Positions 24,297-32,979 of a stretch of DNA of 64,000 nt are shown one piece after another. Within the stretch, counting starts at the first letter, position 1; each line of letters begins with the position of its first letter. This DNA is from Methylomonas paludis (GTDB lineage: Bacteria; Pseudomonadota; Gammaproteobacteria; Methylococcales; Methylomonadaceae). A model generated the notes under the pieces. The model did not search any database and was not told where the DNA came from. It saw only the letters and a program-made list of their open reading frames with translations. The DNA lies in NCBI RefSeq assembly GCF_018734325.1, contig NZ_CP073754.1, forward strand, positions 3,410,001-3,474,000. Direction: 5' to 3'. The position numbers and the translations under genes were made by a program.

Positions 24297-25040
24297 TTAC
24301 CCAATGTTGCCGCGTCGCTTTAAGCCAAGATAACCTAACAAGCCAGTGCCAAACAACCAGATTATATTGGGTTCCGGTACGGCGGCAACATTGCCGGGGC
24401 TGACTGCCCATGCGTAAAACTGGATGACCTTACCGTTGAGGCCCTGGTTGCCATCGCCGGTATCGAAGCCCCATGCGTAGTGAGGATCAGCCGCATACTC
24501 CGTACCAGACCAGTACGCATAGGATTGCACATTGCTGAACGGGCCTGAAGGAATTGAACTGCCCGCTGTGCCACCCAGTTCGTTGTAAAACAGTTCACCT
24601 AGCTGACTGCTGGTTTGGTTGTAACCAATTGATGCATCAATTTCGGGAGTCGTGGGCAAGGCCCAATGGCTGGAGCCGCCGTAATGCTGGATATCCAGGT
24701 AATTTACAAAGGCAAGACCAGCCCACCAGTCTACCAGGCCGCCACTGCCGAAATCCGCAGCACTTAAGGTGTAGGTTCCGGTGGGATCAAAACCATTGGG
24801 AGTGTCATGAACCACGCCGCCGCTGGCATTGATAATGGCGGTGACTATATTATTGTAGCTGGTGGATTGATATGCGCCTTCCCATGTACCTATCAGATTG
24901 GCATCCTGGGTCCAGGTGGCATTGAGGCCGCTGTCGTAAATTCCTAAACCGCCGGCGGTGGTGGTTAAGGTGGCGTTGGCATTGAGACCGGTGAGACTGA
25001 GCAGCAGGCTGGCGGTCAATAGAGTTTTTCCGTGTGGCAT
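24297..25040 (-). CDS. DGR target protein 2: lectin-like variable protein with PEP-CTERM signal
   Basis: 247 residues; paralogue of target 1, with about 17 differences in the first ~183 residues, about 16 in the ~45-residue variable region and none in the last ~33. Same layout: signal peptide, DUF1566-like lectin fold (SHWALPTTPEIDASIG, YWSGTEYA), VR at about residues 173-215, and PEP-CTERM tail. In VR2, template Asn codons appear as Asp, His, Tyr, Gly, Leu, Val or Ile (for example AADPHYAWGFDTGDGNQ). VR2 is further from the present template than VR1, suggesting more or older rounds of diversification. The ATG follows AAGGAG. Confidence 0.92.
   Translation of the reverse strand: MPHGKTLLTASLLLSLTGLNANATLTTTAGGLGIYDSGLNATWTQDANLIGTWEGAYQSTSYNNIVTAIINASGGVVHDTPNGFDPTGTYTLSAADFGSGGLVDWWAGLAFVNYLDIQHYGGSSHWALPTTPEIDASIGYNQTSSQLGELFYNELGGTAGSSIPSGPFSNVQSYAYWSGTEYAADPHYAWGFDTGDGNQGLNGKVIQFYAWAVSPGNVAAVPEPNIIWLFGTGLLGYLGLKRRGNIG
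24383..24396. repeat. Perfect hairpin at the 3' end of VR2
   Basis: The same CGGCAA-CA-TTGCCG inverted repeat as at 22531-22544, again abutting the end of the variable repeat. The template repeat lacks it: there the homology ends at CCCCGG and the RT gene begins. This matches the usual DGR rule that the downstream structure marks the recipient and not the template. Confidence 0.6.
24394..24523 (-). repeat. DGR variable repeat VR2 in target 2
   Basis: Gapless alignment to the template repeat. In the 86 compared bases, 19 of 23 differences are at template adenines. The four others are the two shared with VR1 plus two inside one codon (TCC in the template, GCT here). The 5' boundary matches the template further out (CCTATGCGTACTGG) than VR1 does. 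Confidence 0.93.
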
Positions 25041-25137
25041 GTATTACTCCTTAGCGTTTATGTTTCAGCTTGTTAATGACTGGGTACGACATTTGAAACC
25101 TCCAGCGCTAGGCTGGTCTCTAGATTGAAGTACGCCT
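25041..25137 (-). promoter_or_regulatory. Conserved upstream block of DGR target 2
   Basis: Near-identical counterpart of 23186-23285, with the same AAGGAGTAATAC ribosome-binding site. Similarity to the target 1 leader ends near the CTCTAGA string, after which target 1 leads to the G-rich repeat and target 2 to a MITE-like copy. The rest of 25138-25445 holds no gene. Confidence 0.5.
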
Positions 25138-25146
25138 ATAGTTAAG

Positions 25147-25303
25147 TATAGGCCAATGTATATTGACGGATGATTACCCATTGGGCCACCCAATCTTATT
25201 AGGTGCCAACTCTGGAAGCGTATCGTGCGCGATTGATGCGCATCACTTCGTTCAGCACATCCTCCGCGGTATCCGTCAATATAACATTGGTGGACTATTA
25301 GGG
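25147..25303. repeat. MITE-like repeat, copy D (divergent)
   Basis: The left end is degraded (GGCCAATGTATATTGACGG). The core GATGCGCATCACTTCGTTCAGC and the right end CCGTCAATATAACATTGGTG, then GACTATTAG, are clear. An extra TACCCATTGGGCCACCCAA segment sits in the left half. Confidence 0.55.
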
Positions 25304-25445
25304 CTTATTAGCACTATTTTAGGTAGCTAGTCAACATTAGCATATGGCCGGCCACTTATCAAAGTTATATGGCCTTTTTAGAGTGGGGTTGATGGGGTGT
25401 GCGCCGCTAACCCGCCCAACGTTGAGTAGCTACAAGTTTTCTTGC

Positions 25446-26240
25446 TTAAAGCATTTTGCCGAAAATCGACATACCAATTTCCACGGCAATCAGCCAGATA
25501 ATGATCCATTCCAAAATGGATGAATGCAGATGCTTTTGCTCATCTGCCAGCATTTCCAACAATTCATGTATGGTTTCCAGTTTTTTAGACAACACATCGG
25601 TACGCTGACGAATTTCCAGATAATTGGCCGCCAAAGAATAAATACCCTGGTATTCGGGGTGTTCCCAAAAAAACTCTGGGGTATCCAGCAGGTCATAATT
25701 AAGAATGATGTCACTTTTGGTCAAAAACAGCTGACCGCGAATTTTTGCCATGGCCTTGCGGTTAAGTTTGATTTTACCATCCCGCGCCAGGGATTCCGGC
25801 AAATGGCTGGTGGCGTGTATGGTATCGATGGCATTGCCTTCGAAGGCCGCCAGTTTAATGGATTGAGCCATGGCATGAGACATGGCCAGCAGCACTTTGA
25901 CATCCCCGGAGCGTAACTCGATATGATCATGCTGAAACCGGTCGTGCTCACAGCCGATTTCATAACTAAAATTATCTTCCTGGGGATTACTGTCAGGTTT
26001 TACTGCATATTCCAGCAATAAGGCCTGCAAGGCGCGACGTTCATCCAGGCTGATATTCCAGTGCACCACGACACCATAGGAAAACACGATAGAACAGCCA
26101 TCCTTATAATCCAGGATCAAAGCATTTCTGAATACCTGGGCACGAGTGGTATCCAGCAATTTTTCCCGCAATTCCGGAAAACGGAAAGATTGCGCCAAAC
26201 ACACAGTCAGACAGTGATTAATTGCTCGATTCTGTGACAT
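25446..26240 (-). CDS. RMD1/YagE (DUF155) family protein
   Basis: 264 residues, single C-terminal transmembrane helix (WIIIWLIAVEIGMSIFG). The pattern VFRNALILDYKDGCSIVFSYGVVVHWNIS, and later LFLTKSDIILNYDLLDTPEFFWEHPEYQGIY followed by EIRQRTDVLSKKLETIHELLEML, is diagnostic for the DUF155/RMD1 family (COG1723). Mitochondrial relatives (RMND1) support translation; the bacterial role is unknown. The ATG follows GGAGTAGATCAAT. It is a single gene between the DGR region and aroG. The upstream gap 26241-26620 holds only a degenerate fragment of the MITE core (26332-26371). Confidence 0.85.
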   Translation of the reverse strand: MSQNRAINHCLTVCLAQSFRFPELREKLLDTTRAQVFRNALILDYKDGCSIVFSYGVVVHWNISLDERRALQALLLEYAVKPDSNPQEDNFSYEIGCEHDRFQHDHIELRSGDVKVLLAMSHAMAQSIKLAAFEGNAIDTIHATSHLPESLARDGKIKLNRKAMAKIRGQLFLTKSDIILNYDLLDTPEFFWEHPEYQGIYSLAANYLEIRQRTDVLSKKLETIHELLEMLADEQKHLHSSILEWIIIWLIAVEIGMSIFGKML

Positions 26241-26620
26241 ATTGATCTACTCCAGACCTTAAAAACAAAAGCTAATCGTAATTATTCCGTGCAACATTGT
26301 ATTAGCCTTTTTTAACAATTGGTTAGCCTGAAAATGATGCACTACGCTGCGTTTAGTACATCCTTCGACTACCTGTTTTTCAAGGGATACTTGGACACTG
26401 AATAGCATAATAATCGGCTAAAGCCGCAAGTCGGGCCGAAGAAACAATGTGTTTCTTAAGAGAGTTACAGCTAATCCACTATTACCGCGCTGATGGCTCT
26501 CTGCCACCCTGACCAAACCGTCCGAAAACAAAATTTGATAGGCAAGAGATAACACCACTGCTGTAAAACAGTTAAAATGCTCGTTTATACCATTAATTTC
26601 AGAACATATTACCCTGTGTC

Positions 26621-27694
26621 ATGCCAAGCAACTATAACACCGATGATTTAAGAATATGCGAAACCAAAGAAGTGGTTGCCCCGATTCAGGTTCACGATGA
26701 AATTCCCATGACTGAAACGGCTGCGGCGACTATTTTAAAAACTCGCGCTGCCATACACAATATTCTAAACGGTACAGATGACCGTTTGCTGGTGGTGATA
26801 GGCCCTTGTTCGATTCACGATCCTCAGGCCGCCGTGGAATACGCCAAACGGATTAAACAGATCAGTGATAGCTTACAGGCTGACCTGCTGATTGTGATGC
26901 GGGTTTATTTTGAAAAACCCCGTACCACAGTGGGCTGGAAAGGTTTAATCAACGATCCCGATCTGAACTCAAGTTTTGACATTAACAAAGGCTTGCGTCT
27001 GGCCCGTCAGGTATTGCTTGATGTCAACAATCTAGGGGTACCGGCTGCTACCGAATATCTGGATTTAATCACGCCGCAATATGTTTCCGATCTGATTTCC
27101 TGGGGTGCCATCGGTGCCAGAACCACCGAAAGCCAGGTGCACCGGGAATTGGCTTCAGGCCTGTCCTGTCCGGTAGGCTTTAAAAATGCCACTGACGGCG
27201 GCATTAAGATTGCCATAGACGCGATTAATGCGGCAATGAGTCCACACCATTTTCTCTCGGTAGCCAAAGACGGCAAATCGGCGATTTTTTCCACCCGTGG
27301 CAACGAAGATGTCCACATTATCCTCAGAGGCGGCAACAACCGGCCTAATTATGATGAGGTCAGTGTAGACCAGGTGGCGGAAGGCCTGCAAAAAGCCGGC
27401 TTACCCGCCAATATCATGATTGATTTCAGTCATGCCAATTGCCAGAAAAAATTCGAACGCCAAATGCATGTGGCCCAGGATGTGGCCGGACAAATCGCCA
27501 ACGGCGATATCCGCATCATCGGCGCCATGGTTGAAAGCCATCTGGTGGCCGGTCGCCAGGATGTTGAAGAAGGCAAGCCGCTGGTTTTTGGGCAAAGTAT
27601 TACCGATGCCTGCCTGGGCTGGCAAGACAGCAGCAAATTATTAGACGATATGGCCGCAGCCGTTCGGCAGCGCCGCGCACACAGCAAGGTTTAA
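26621..27694 (+). CDS. aroG: 3-deoxy-7-phosphoheptulonate synthase, class I
   Basis: 357 residues. It condenses phosphoenolpyruvate and erythrose 4-phosphate to DAHP, the first step of the shikimate pathway. The family pattern is complete: VVIGPCSIHDPQAAVEYAKR, VMRVYFEKPRTTVGWKGL, GARTTESQVHRELASGLS, GFKNATDGG, FSTRGNEDVHIILRGG, MIDFSHANCQKK and MVESHLVAGRQ. Which aromatic amino acid inhibits it cannot be fixed from sequence by eye. It is followed after three bases by the thiS-thiG fusion, indicating co-transcription. Confidence 0.95.
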   Translation: MPSNYNTDDLRICETKEVVAPIQVHDEIPMTETAAATILKTRAAIHNILNGTDDRLLVVIGPCSIHDPQAAVEYAKRIKQISDSLQADLLIVMRVYFEKPRTTVGWKGLINDPDLNSSFDINKGLRLARQVLLDVNNLGVPAATEYLDLITPQYVSDLISWGAIGARTTESQVHRELASGLSCPVGFKNATDGGIKIAIDAINAAMSPHHFLSVAKDGKSAIFSTRGNEDVHIILRGGNNRPNYDEVSVDQVAEGLQKAGLPANIMIDFSHANCQKKFERQMHVAQDVAGQIANGDIRIIGAMVESHLVAGRQDVEEGKPLVFGQSITDACLGWQDSSKLLDDMAAAVRQRRAHSKV

Positions 27695-27697
27695 AGC

Positions 27698-28675
27698 ATG
27701 AAAATACAGGTCAATGGCGACAGCCGCGAATACGCGGAACACACAACTGTAGCCCAGGTAATAGCAGATTTGGGCTTGACCGGCAAACGTATTGCCGTGG
27801 AATTGAATAAAGAAATCCTGCCTTTTAACCAGCACAACAGCCAATACCTGCATGATGCTGATCGCCTGGAAATTGTTCAGGCCATTGGCGGCGGTCAAGC
27901 TGATTATTTTACTCTGGCCGGCAAACACTACACTTCGCGGTTACTGGTGGGTACCGGCAAGTATAAAGATCTGGAAGAAACCCGGCTGGCTATTGAAGCC
28001 AGCGGTGCTGAAATCGTCACCGTGGCTATCCGCCGTACCAATATCGGCCAAAACCCCGGTGAACCCAATCTGCTGGATGTAATATCGCCGGATAAATACA
28101 CCATCCTGCCCAATACCGCCGGCTGTTATACCGCTGATGAAGCGGTAAGAACCTGCCGTCTGGCAAGGGAACTGTTGGGTGGGCATAATCTGGTGAAACT
28201 GGAAGTGCTGGCCGATCAGTTAACCCTGTTTCCCGATGTGGCGGAAACCTTTGGCGCCGCTGAATTACTGGTTAAAGATGGTTTTGATGTCATGGTTTAT
28301 ACCAATGATGATCCTATAGCCGCCAAACGCTTGGAAGATATCGGCTGCGTAGCGGTGATGCCGCTGGCCGCGCCTATCGGTTCCGGGCTGGGTATCCGTA
28401 ACCCGTACAATATTTTGACTATCGTCGAAAACGCTAAAGTGCCGATTCTGGTGGATGCCGGCGTCGGCACGGCTTCTGATGCCGCCATTGCCATGGAATT
28501 GGGCTGCGACGGGGTTCTGATGAATACCGCGATTGCTGCCGCCAGAAACCCGGTGTTGATGGCTTCAGCCATGCGCAAAGGCATAGAAGCAGGCCGCGAA
28601 GCTTATCTGGCCGGCCGGATGCCGCGCAAACGCTTTGCCTCGGCTTCATCACCGATAGACGGTTTATTTTTATAG
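27698..28675 (+). CDS. thiSG: Fused sulfur carrier ThiS - thiazole synthase ThiG
   Basis: 325 residues. Residues 1-66 are ThiS ([20 protein letters not shown] ... IVQAIGGG) and the rest is ThiG, with [34 protein letters not shown], the Schiff-base Lys region [10 protein letters not shown] and [11 protein letters not shown]. ThiS normally ends in a free Gly-Gly that is adenylated and thiocarboxylated. Here a third Gly and then QADYF continue straight into ThiG with no stop, so free sulfur carrier would need cleavage or the chemistry must differ. ThiG forms the thiazole phosphate of thiamine. It lies three bases after aroG. Confidence 0.92.
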   Translation: MKIQVNGDSREYAEHTTVAQVIADLGLTGKRIAVELNKEILPFNQHNSQYLHDADRLEIVQAIGGGQADYFTLAGKHYTSRLLVGTGKYKDLEETRLAIEASGAEIVTVAIRRTNIGQNPGEPNLLDVISPDKYTILPNTAGCYTADEAVRTCRLARELLGGHNLVKLEVLADQLTLFPDVAETFGAAELLVKDGFDVMVYTNDDPIAAKRLEDIGCVAVMPLAAPIGSGLGIRNPYNILTIVENAKVPILVDAGVGTASDAAIAMELGCDGVLMNTAIAAARNPVLMASAMRKGIEAGREAYLAGRMPRKRFASASSPIDGLFL

Positions 28676-28706
28676 TCTTAACCGGACAACAGCCCTAGTT
28701 CCAGCA

Positions 28707-29396
28707 ATGCCAGACTCCTTAAAAATCGACCCGGCCAAAATCCGCAGCTTTATCCGTCGTCAAGGCCGGGCCACCGCCGGACAAAAGCAGGCCCTGGAAA
28801 CGCATTGGCAAAGCTATTGCCTGCCGATCTCAGCCGATTTTGATGCCGAACAGGTGTTTGGTCGCAGTGCGCCGCTGATTGTAGAAATCGGCTTTGGCAA
28901 CGGCAGCAGTCTGGCCGATATGGCGGCGGCCAATCCTGAGCTGAATTATCTGGGCATAGAAGTGCACCGACCTGGGGTGGGCCACCTGCTGATGTTACTG
29001 GCGGAGCGCAATATCAGCAATGTCAGGATTTACCATCATGATGCCATTGAAATTCTGGAACAAAAAATTCCTGATCACAGCATCAGCGGCGTGCACCTGT
29101 TTTTCCCCGACCCCTGGCAAAAACGCCGCCATCACAAACGCCGCATTGTCCGGCCCAGTTTTGTGGAATTGCTCAATCAAAAACTGCGAGTCGGCGGTTA
29201 TTTTCACGCGGCAACTGACTGGGCGCATTATGCCAAAGATATGCTGGGCATACTCTCTGCCGGCCAGGGTTTACAAAACAGCAGCCCCAGCCGGGACTAT
29301 TGCCCCCGCCCTGATTATCGGCCACTTACCAAGTTTGAAAACCGGGGCCTGAAATTGGGCCATGGGGTATGGGATTTGATTTTCCGGAAGATTTAA
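28707..29396 (+). CDS. trmB: tRNA (guanine-N7-)-methyltransferase
   Basis: 229 residues. SAM-dependent methylation of G46 in the tRNA variable loop. Visible motifs are the SAM-binding VEIGFGNGSSLADMA, YLGIEVHRPGVGHLL and the diagnostic FFPDPWQKRRHHKRRIV, with the terminal RPLTKFENRGLKLGHGVWDL. It is 31 bases downstream of thiSG and probably in the same transcript as aroG-thiSG. Confidence 0.95.
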   Translation: MPDSLKIDPAKIRSFIRRQGRATAGQKQALETHWQSYCLPISADFDAEQVFGRSAPLIVEIGFGNGSSLADMAAANPELNYLGIEVHRPGVGHLLMLLAERNISNVRIYHHDAIEILEQKIPDHSISGVHLFFPDPWQKRRHHKRRIVRPSFVELLNQKLRVGGYFHAATDWAHYAKDMLGILSAGQGLQNSSPSRDYCPRPDYRPLTKFENRGLKLGHGVWDLIFRKI

Positions 29397-29472
29397 CAGC
29401 TGCTATTATTCGCTCAGGGTACTCCGCAACCGGCCCCCTGATCCCCGGCAACCCACGGCAGGAACCCCAGGC

Positions 29473-30954
29473 GTGAACCAGCTCCGCAAACTTGTTTCCC
29501 AAACCGCTATTTACGGCCTGAGCAGTATTGTCGGCCGCTTTCTTAATTATCTGCTGGTACCGCTGTATACCTACACTTTTTCTACCGGTGAATACGGCGT
29601 GGTATCCGAGTTTTATGCCTATGCCGGATTCCTGGCAGTAGTGCTGGTGCTGGGATTGGAAACCGGCTATTTCCGTTTCCGGCAGAACGCCGAATTTGAC
29701 ACTCAGGCCATTTACGGCAGCGCCCTGGGTTTTTTAAGCCTGTTCAATGTGATATTTTTCTGTGCGGTGCTGATCTGGCGGCAAGCATTGGCCGACTGGC
29801 TGCACTATCCGCAACATCCGGAATATTTGCTCTGTTTTGCCGGTATCCTGGCTATAGATGCCAGTACCGCCCTGCCGTTTGCCAAACTACGCGCCGAACA
29901 CCGGGCCTGGCGTTTTGCCGGCATTAAACTGGCGGAAATTTTTATTACAATTGCTCTGAATCTGTTTTTTTTGGTGCTTTGCCCAAAATTATTGGCTGCC
30001 TGGCCAGAGTCTCCGCTTGCTGCCTATTACCATCCCCAGCAAGGCGTAGCCTATATCTTTCTGGCCAATCTGCTGGCCAGCATCATCAAGTTTTTGCTGT
30101 TACTACCTGAGTTTCGCGGCATTCGTTTGCGCCCTGCCCCCGGCATTCTGCGGCCTATGCTGGGATACTCGCTGCCGATGGTGATTATCGGCTTTGCCGG
30201 TATGGTTAACGAAATGTTGGATCGCGCCATCCTTAAACTATTACTGCCTTACGATCTGGCGACAAATTTGAAAATGCTGGGTATTTATGGGGCCTGTTAC
30301 AAGCTGTCTATTTTAATGAGCCTATTTGTTCAGGCTTTCCGTTATGCCGGTGAGCCGTTTTTTTTCAGCTATGCCGGGCGTGCCGATGCCAAACATGCTT
30401 ATGCTCTGGTGATGCAGTATTTTGTGATCGCCGGAATTTTCATTTTCTTATTAGTCAGTTTATGCCTGGATTTTTTTCAGTATTTTATCGGCGCCGAATT
30501 TCGCGCCGGTCTGGGTGTGGTGCCGATATTGCTGTTGGCTAATTTGTGCCTGGGCATCTATATCAATTTATCGGTCTGGTATAAACTCAGCTATCGAACC
30601 GGTTTGGGCGCCTGGGTAGCTTTGGCCGGGGCGGGCCTGACCATAGGCCTGAACATTATCCTGATCCCGCGCTGGGGTTATCTGGGTTCGGCCTGGGCCA
30701 CGCTGGCCTGTTACGGCTTTATGATGTGTGTATCCTGGCTGCTGGGCCGCCACTATTACCCAATCGACTACCCGCTAGGCAAAATCAGTTTTTATCTGCT
30801 GCTGGCTTTAGGGCTGTATTTTGGCAAGCAATACCTGCAACAGCAGCAGGCCTGGAATGTGTGGCTGTGCGCCAGCCTGGGTTTGACCCTGTATTTACTG
30901 GTGGTTCTGGTGCTGGACATCCGGCCTTTGCTCAAACGCCGTCATAGCGCCTGA
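29473..30954 (+). CDS. Oligosaccharide flippase / polysaccharide biosynthesis membrane protein (MOP superfamily)
   Basis: 493 residues with 12-14 hydrophobic segments and the N-terminal pattern TAIYGLSSIVGRFLNYLLVPLYTY characteristic of Wzx/RfbX-type flippases. It predicts lipid-linked saccharide transfer across the inner membrane. It uses a GTG start at 29473 preceded by GGCAGGAACC. No glycosyltransferase or polymerase genes are adjacent, so its substrate is unknown. Its 3' end overlaps by 13 bases the convergent DUF1289 gene. Confidence 0.85.
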   Translation: MNQLRKLVSQTAIYGLSSIVGRFLNYLLVPLYTYTFSTGEYGVVSEFYAYAGFLAVVLVLGLETGYFRFRQNAEFDTQAIYGSALGFLSLFNVIFFCAVLIWRQALADWLHYPQHPEYLLCFAGILAIDASTALPFAKLRAEHRAWRFAGIKLAEIFITIALNLFFLVLCPKLLAAWPESPLAAYYHPQQGVAYIFLANLLASIIKFLLLLPEFRGIRLRPAPGILRPMLGYSLPMVIIGFAGMVNEMLDRAILKLLLPYDLATNLKMLGIYGACYKLSILMSLFVQAFRYAGEPFFFSYAGRADAKHAYALVMQYFVIAGIFIFLLVSLCLDFFQYFIGAEFRAGLGVVPILLLANLCLGIYINLSVWYKLSYRTGLGAWVALAGAGLTIGLNIILIPRWGYLGSAWATLACYGFMMCVSWLLGRHYYPIDYPLGKISFYLLLALGLYFGKQYLQQQQAWNVWLCASLGLTLYLLVVLVLDIRPLLKRRHSA

Positions 30955-31133
30955 GCATCGTCTGCCCGGCGCTTTGCATTTTCGACAATCGTTAAGCGTG
31001 TCTGACGGTCTGCAGCCGACCACGCGGCTATCTCTGCCAGACTTCTGAAACAACCCTGGCAAATTTGCTGGTCGTCGACACAGCAATAAGCTATACACGG
31101 TGATGGCACGGTGTTATCAAATATCTCTGACAT
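30942..31133 (-). CDS. DUF1289 small Cys-rich protein
   Basis: 63 residues. SPCIAYCCVDDQQICQGCFR followed by SLAEIAAWSAADRQTRLTIV is the DUF1289 signature: Cys residues in CxxxC and CxxC spacing suggest an iron-sulfur or zinc site, and the EIxxW motif is conserved. Function unknown. It converges on and overlaps the flippase gene. Confidence 0.85.
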   Translation of the reverse strand: MSEIFDNTVPSPCIAYCCVDDQQICQGCFRSLAEIAAWSAADRQTRLTIVENAKRRADDAQAL

Positions 31134-31300
31134 AATTCAGCAAACCAGCGGATGATTAAAAGTGGGCGACTATAGCGCAAAATCAACCGCCGCCCAACGG
31201 CTCGACAAAAAAAGAGTGTAATTTTTGTTTACTCACAACGATCACATGTTAATAATAGCGGCTCTGTATTTTTTACTCTCGGCTTAATAGACGCAACCAA

Positions 31301-31591
31301 ATGAACACCCTTATTTACTATAGCTTTAACGTATTGATTTTGTCAGGTATTGTGCTGATTATCGGCATGATCAAACCGAAATGGATTTTGTTGTGGATGG
31401 ATAAGCCTGGTCGCTTGCCGGTGGCGATGATAGCCGCGCTGATATTTATGGTCGGCATGGTCATGTTTGGTGAAGGTAACAAGGAATTAAAACAGGAAAA
31501 AGCCAGGGCAAGCCGTTTGCAGAGTCTGCAATCAACCACAGAAGTGCCGGCACCGGCAAGTAAACCAGCGGAAGTACCTGCTAAACCTTGA
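31301..31591 (+). CDS. Small membrane protein, unknown function
   Basis: 96 residues: two transmembrane helices (about 8-24 and 41-57) separated by PKWILLWMDKPGR, then a charged segment and a Pro/Ala-rich tail. The WILLWMDKPGR loop recalls small proteins of unknown function in many gammaproteobacteria. It is followed directly by mltB, so they may be co-transcribed. The start at 31301 lacks a strong ribosome-binding site. Confidence 0.6.
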   Translation: MNTLIYYSFNVLILSGIVLIIGMIKPKWILLWMDKPGRLPVAMIAALIFMVGMVMFGEGNKELKQEKARASRLQSLQSTTEVPAPASKPAEVPAKP

Positions 31592-31602
31592 GATTGAGTG
31601 TG

Positions 31603-32769
31603 ATGATTTTCAGGCAGTCTGCACGGCCAGACCAGGCCAAATTATTTAGCAAGACCCAGCACAAAATAGCTTGTTGCCTGCTCTGGCAGTTGCTGGCAGG
31701 CTGTGCCGGCCAGCCGCAAAAACTGAGCCGGGAACAACAGCCTGTACCTTTAAAACCAGCCCAACAAACCAGTGCAATTGCCGGGCAAAATCAAAAATCG
31801 CTGCCGGGCAACTATTATGCGCCGACTTTGACGGGCGATTATGCCGGTTATCCCGCCTTGAACCAGTTTATTGACGAGATGCACCAAAAACATGGGCTTA
31901 AGCGGGAATATCTGCAAGGCCTGTTTTCGCAAGCCAAGCGTAAACAATGGACGCTGGATTATTTGAGTAAATCCGATCATGCTCTGAAGGGCAAGCCGGC
32001 ACCAGGCGGCTGGACCAAGTATCGAGCGCAATTTCTGGATGAGCGGCATATCAACAGCGGCATCGCCTTTTGGCAAAAGCATCAATCCGCTTTGCAACGC
32101 GCCAGTCAGCAATATGGTGTACCTGCTGAATATATTCTCGGCATTATGGGTGTAGAAACATCATATGGCGCCAATGTTGGCAATCACCGGATTATCGATG
32201 CTTTGACCACGCTGGCTTTTGATTATCAGCGCCGGGGCGAGTATTTTCGCAGTGAATTGGAAAACTTTTTGCTGATGAGCGCCAACGAAGGCATAGATCC
32301 TGCCAAACCCGTTGGTTCGTTTGCCGGTGCCATGGGACTGGGCCAGTTTATGCCCAGTAGTTTCCGGCAATGGGCGGTTGATTTTAACGGTGATGGCCAC
32401 CGCGACTTATGGAATCCTGAGGATGCTATCGGCAGTATTGCCAATTATTTTGCCCAACACGGCTGGCAAACCGATAAGCCGGTGGTTAGCCCTACCCAGG
32501 GCAGTTATGCCGGTATCGATAATCTGGAACCGGGTATAGATCATAGTTATCCCTTGCTCACGCTGAATCAGGCGGGTGTGGCCCCAGTGGATCAGTGCGA
32601 TTGTGTTTATCCGCTGCACTTATTGTGGCTACGCCATAGCAGCCACGATCAATATCTGCTGGGACATCCCAATTTTTACGTGATTAGCCGTTATAACCAC
32701 AGCACACATTATGTGATGGCGGTGCATGAATTGGCACAGGCAATAAAAAAGGGATACCGGCAAATTTAG
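31603..32769 (+). CDS. mltB: Membrane-bound lytic murein transglycosylase B
   Basis: About 388 residues. A lipoprotein signal with LLAGC is followed by the family-3 lytic transglycosylase domain. Visible motifs are GIMGVETSYGANVGNHR with the catalytic Glu, TLAFDYQRRGEYFRSELE, GAMGLGQFMPSSF and DLWNPEDAIGSIANYFAQHGW. It cleaves peptidoglycan between MurNAc and GlcNAc, producing 1,6-anhydro-muropeptides, the substrate class of AmpD at the left edge. A TTG at 31588 is an alternative start overlapping the preceding gene. Confidence 0.92.
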   Translation: MIFRQSARPDQAKLFSKTQHKIACCLLWQLLAGCAGQPQKLSREQQPVPLKPAQQTSAIAGQNQKSLPGNYYAPTLTGDYAGYPALNQFIDEMHQKHGLKREYLQGLFSQAKRKQWTLDYLSKSDHALKGKPAPGGWTKYRAQFLDERHINSGIAFWQKHQSALQRASQQYGVPAEYILGIMGVETSYGANVGNHRIIDALTTLAFDYQRRGEYFRSELENFLLMSANEGIDPAKPVGSFAGAMGLGQFMPSSFRQWAVDFNGDGHRDLWNPEDAIGSIANYFAQHGWQTDKPVVSPTQGSYAGIDNLEPGIDHSYPLLTLNQAGVAPVDQCDCVYPLHLLWLRHSSHDQYLLGHPNFYVISRYNHSTHYVMAVHELAQAIKKGYRQI

Positions 32770-32885
32770 TTTGTTGGAGACGGGATAGGGCTAATAACTG
32801 CTGCCTGGGACTTGAAACCCGACTGATGCGCCTCGTTGCGTCGGCAGCATCCTATAAGTCTTCGATTAATTGGCGATTGTTCGCG

Positions 32886-32926
32886 ATAGCAGTTTTGGTG
32901 GATTGCCTGGCGGCGAATCCACTCTA
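32886..32926. repeat. Fragment of the structured intergenic repeat
   Basis: GCAGTTTTGGTGGATTGCC and the following TGGCGGCGAATCCACTCTAC match the hairpin end of the repeats at 19.6, 23.7 and 39.8 kb. A degenerate GATGCGCCTCGTTGCGTCGG string just before (32824-32845) recalls the MITE core. It lies between the mltB stop and the SulP gene stop. Confidence 0.5.
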
Positions 32927-32979
32927 CCTGGTCAGCTTACGGCCCGGAGCTGTTTAATACCAGTCTGGGCCGTATGGCA

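Noticed and set aside
26580-27700. Thiamine (TPP) riboswitch before thiSG
   Set aside because: thiSG begins three bases after aroG, leaving no room for a leader, and no THI-box string was seen before aroG.
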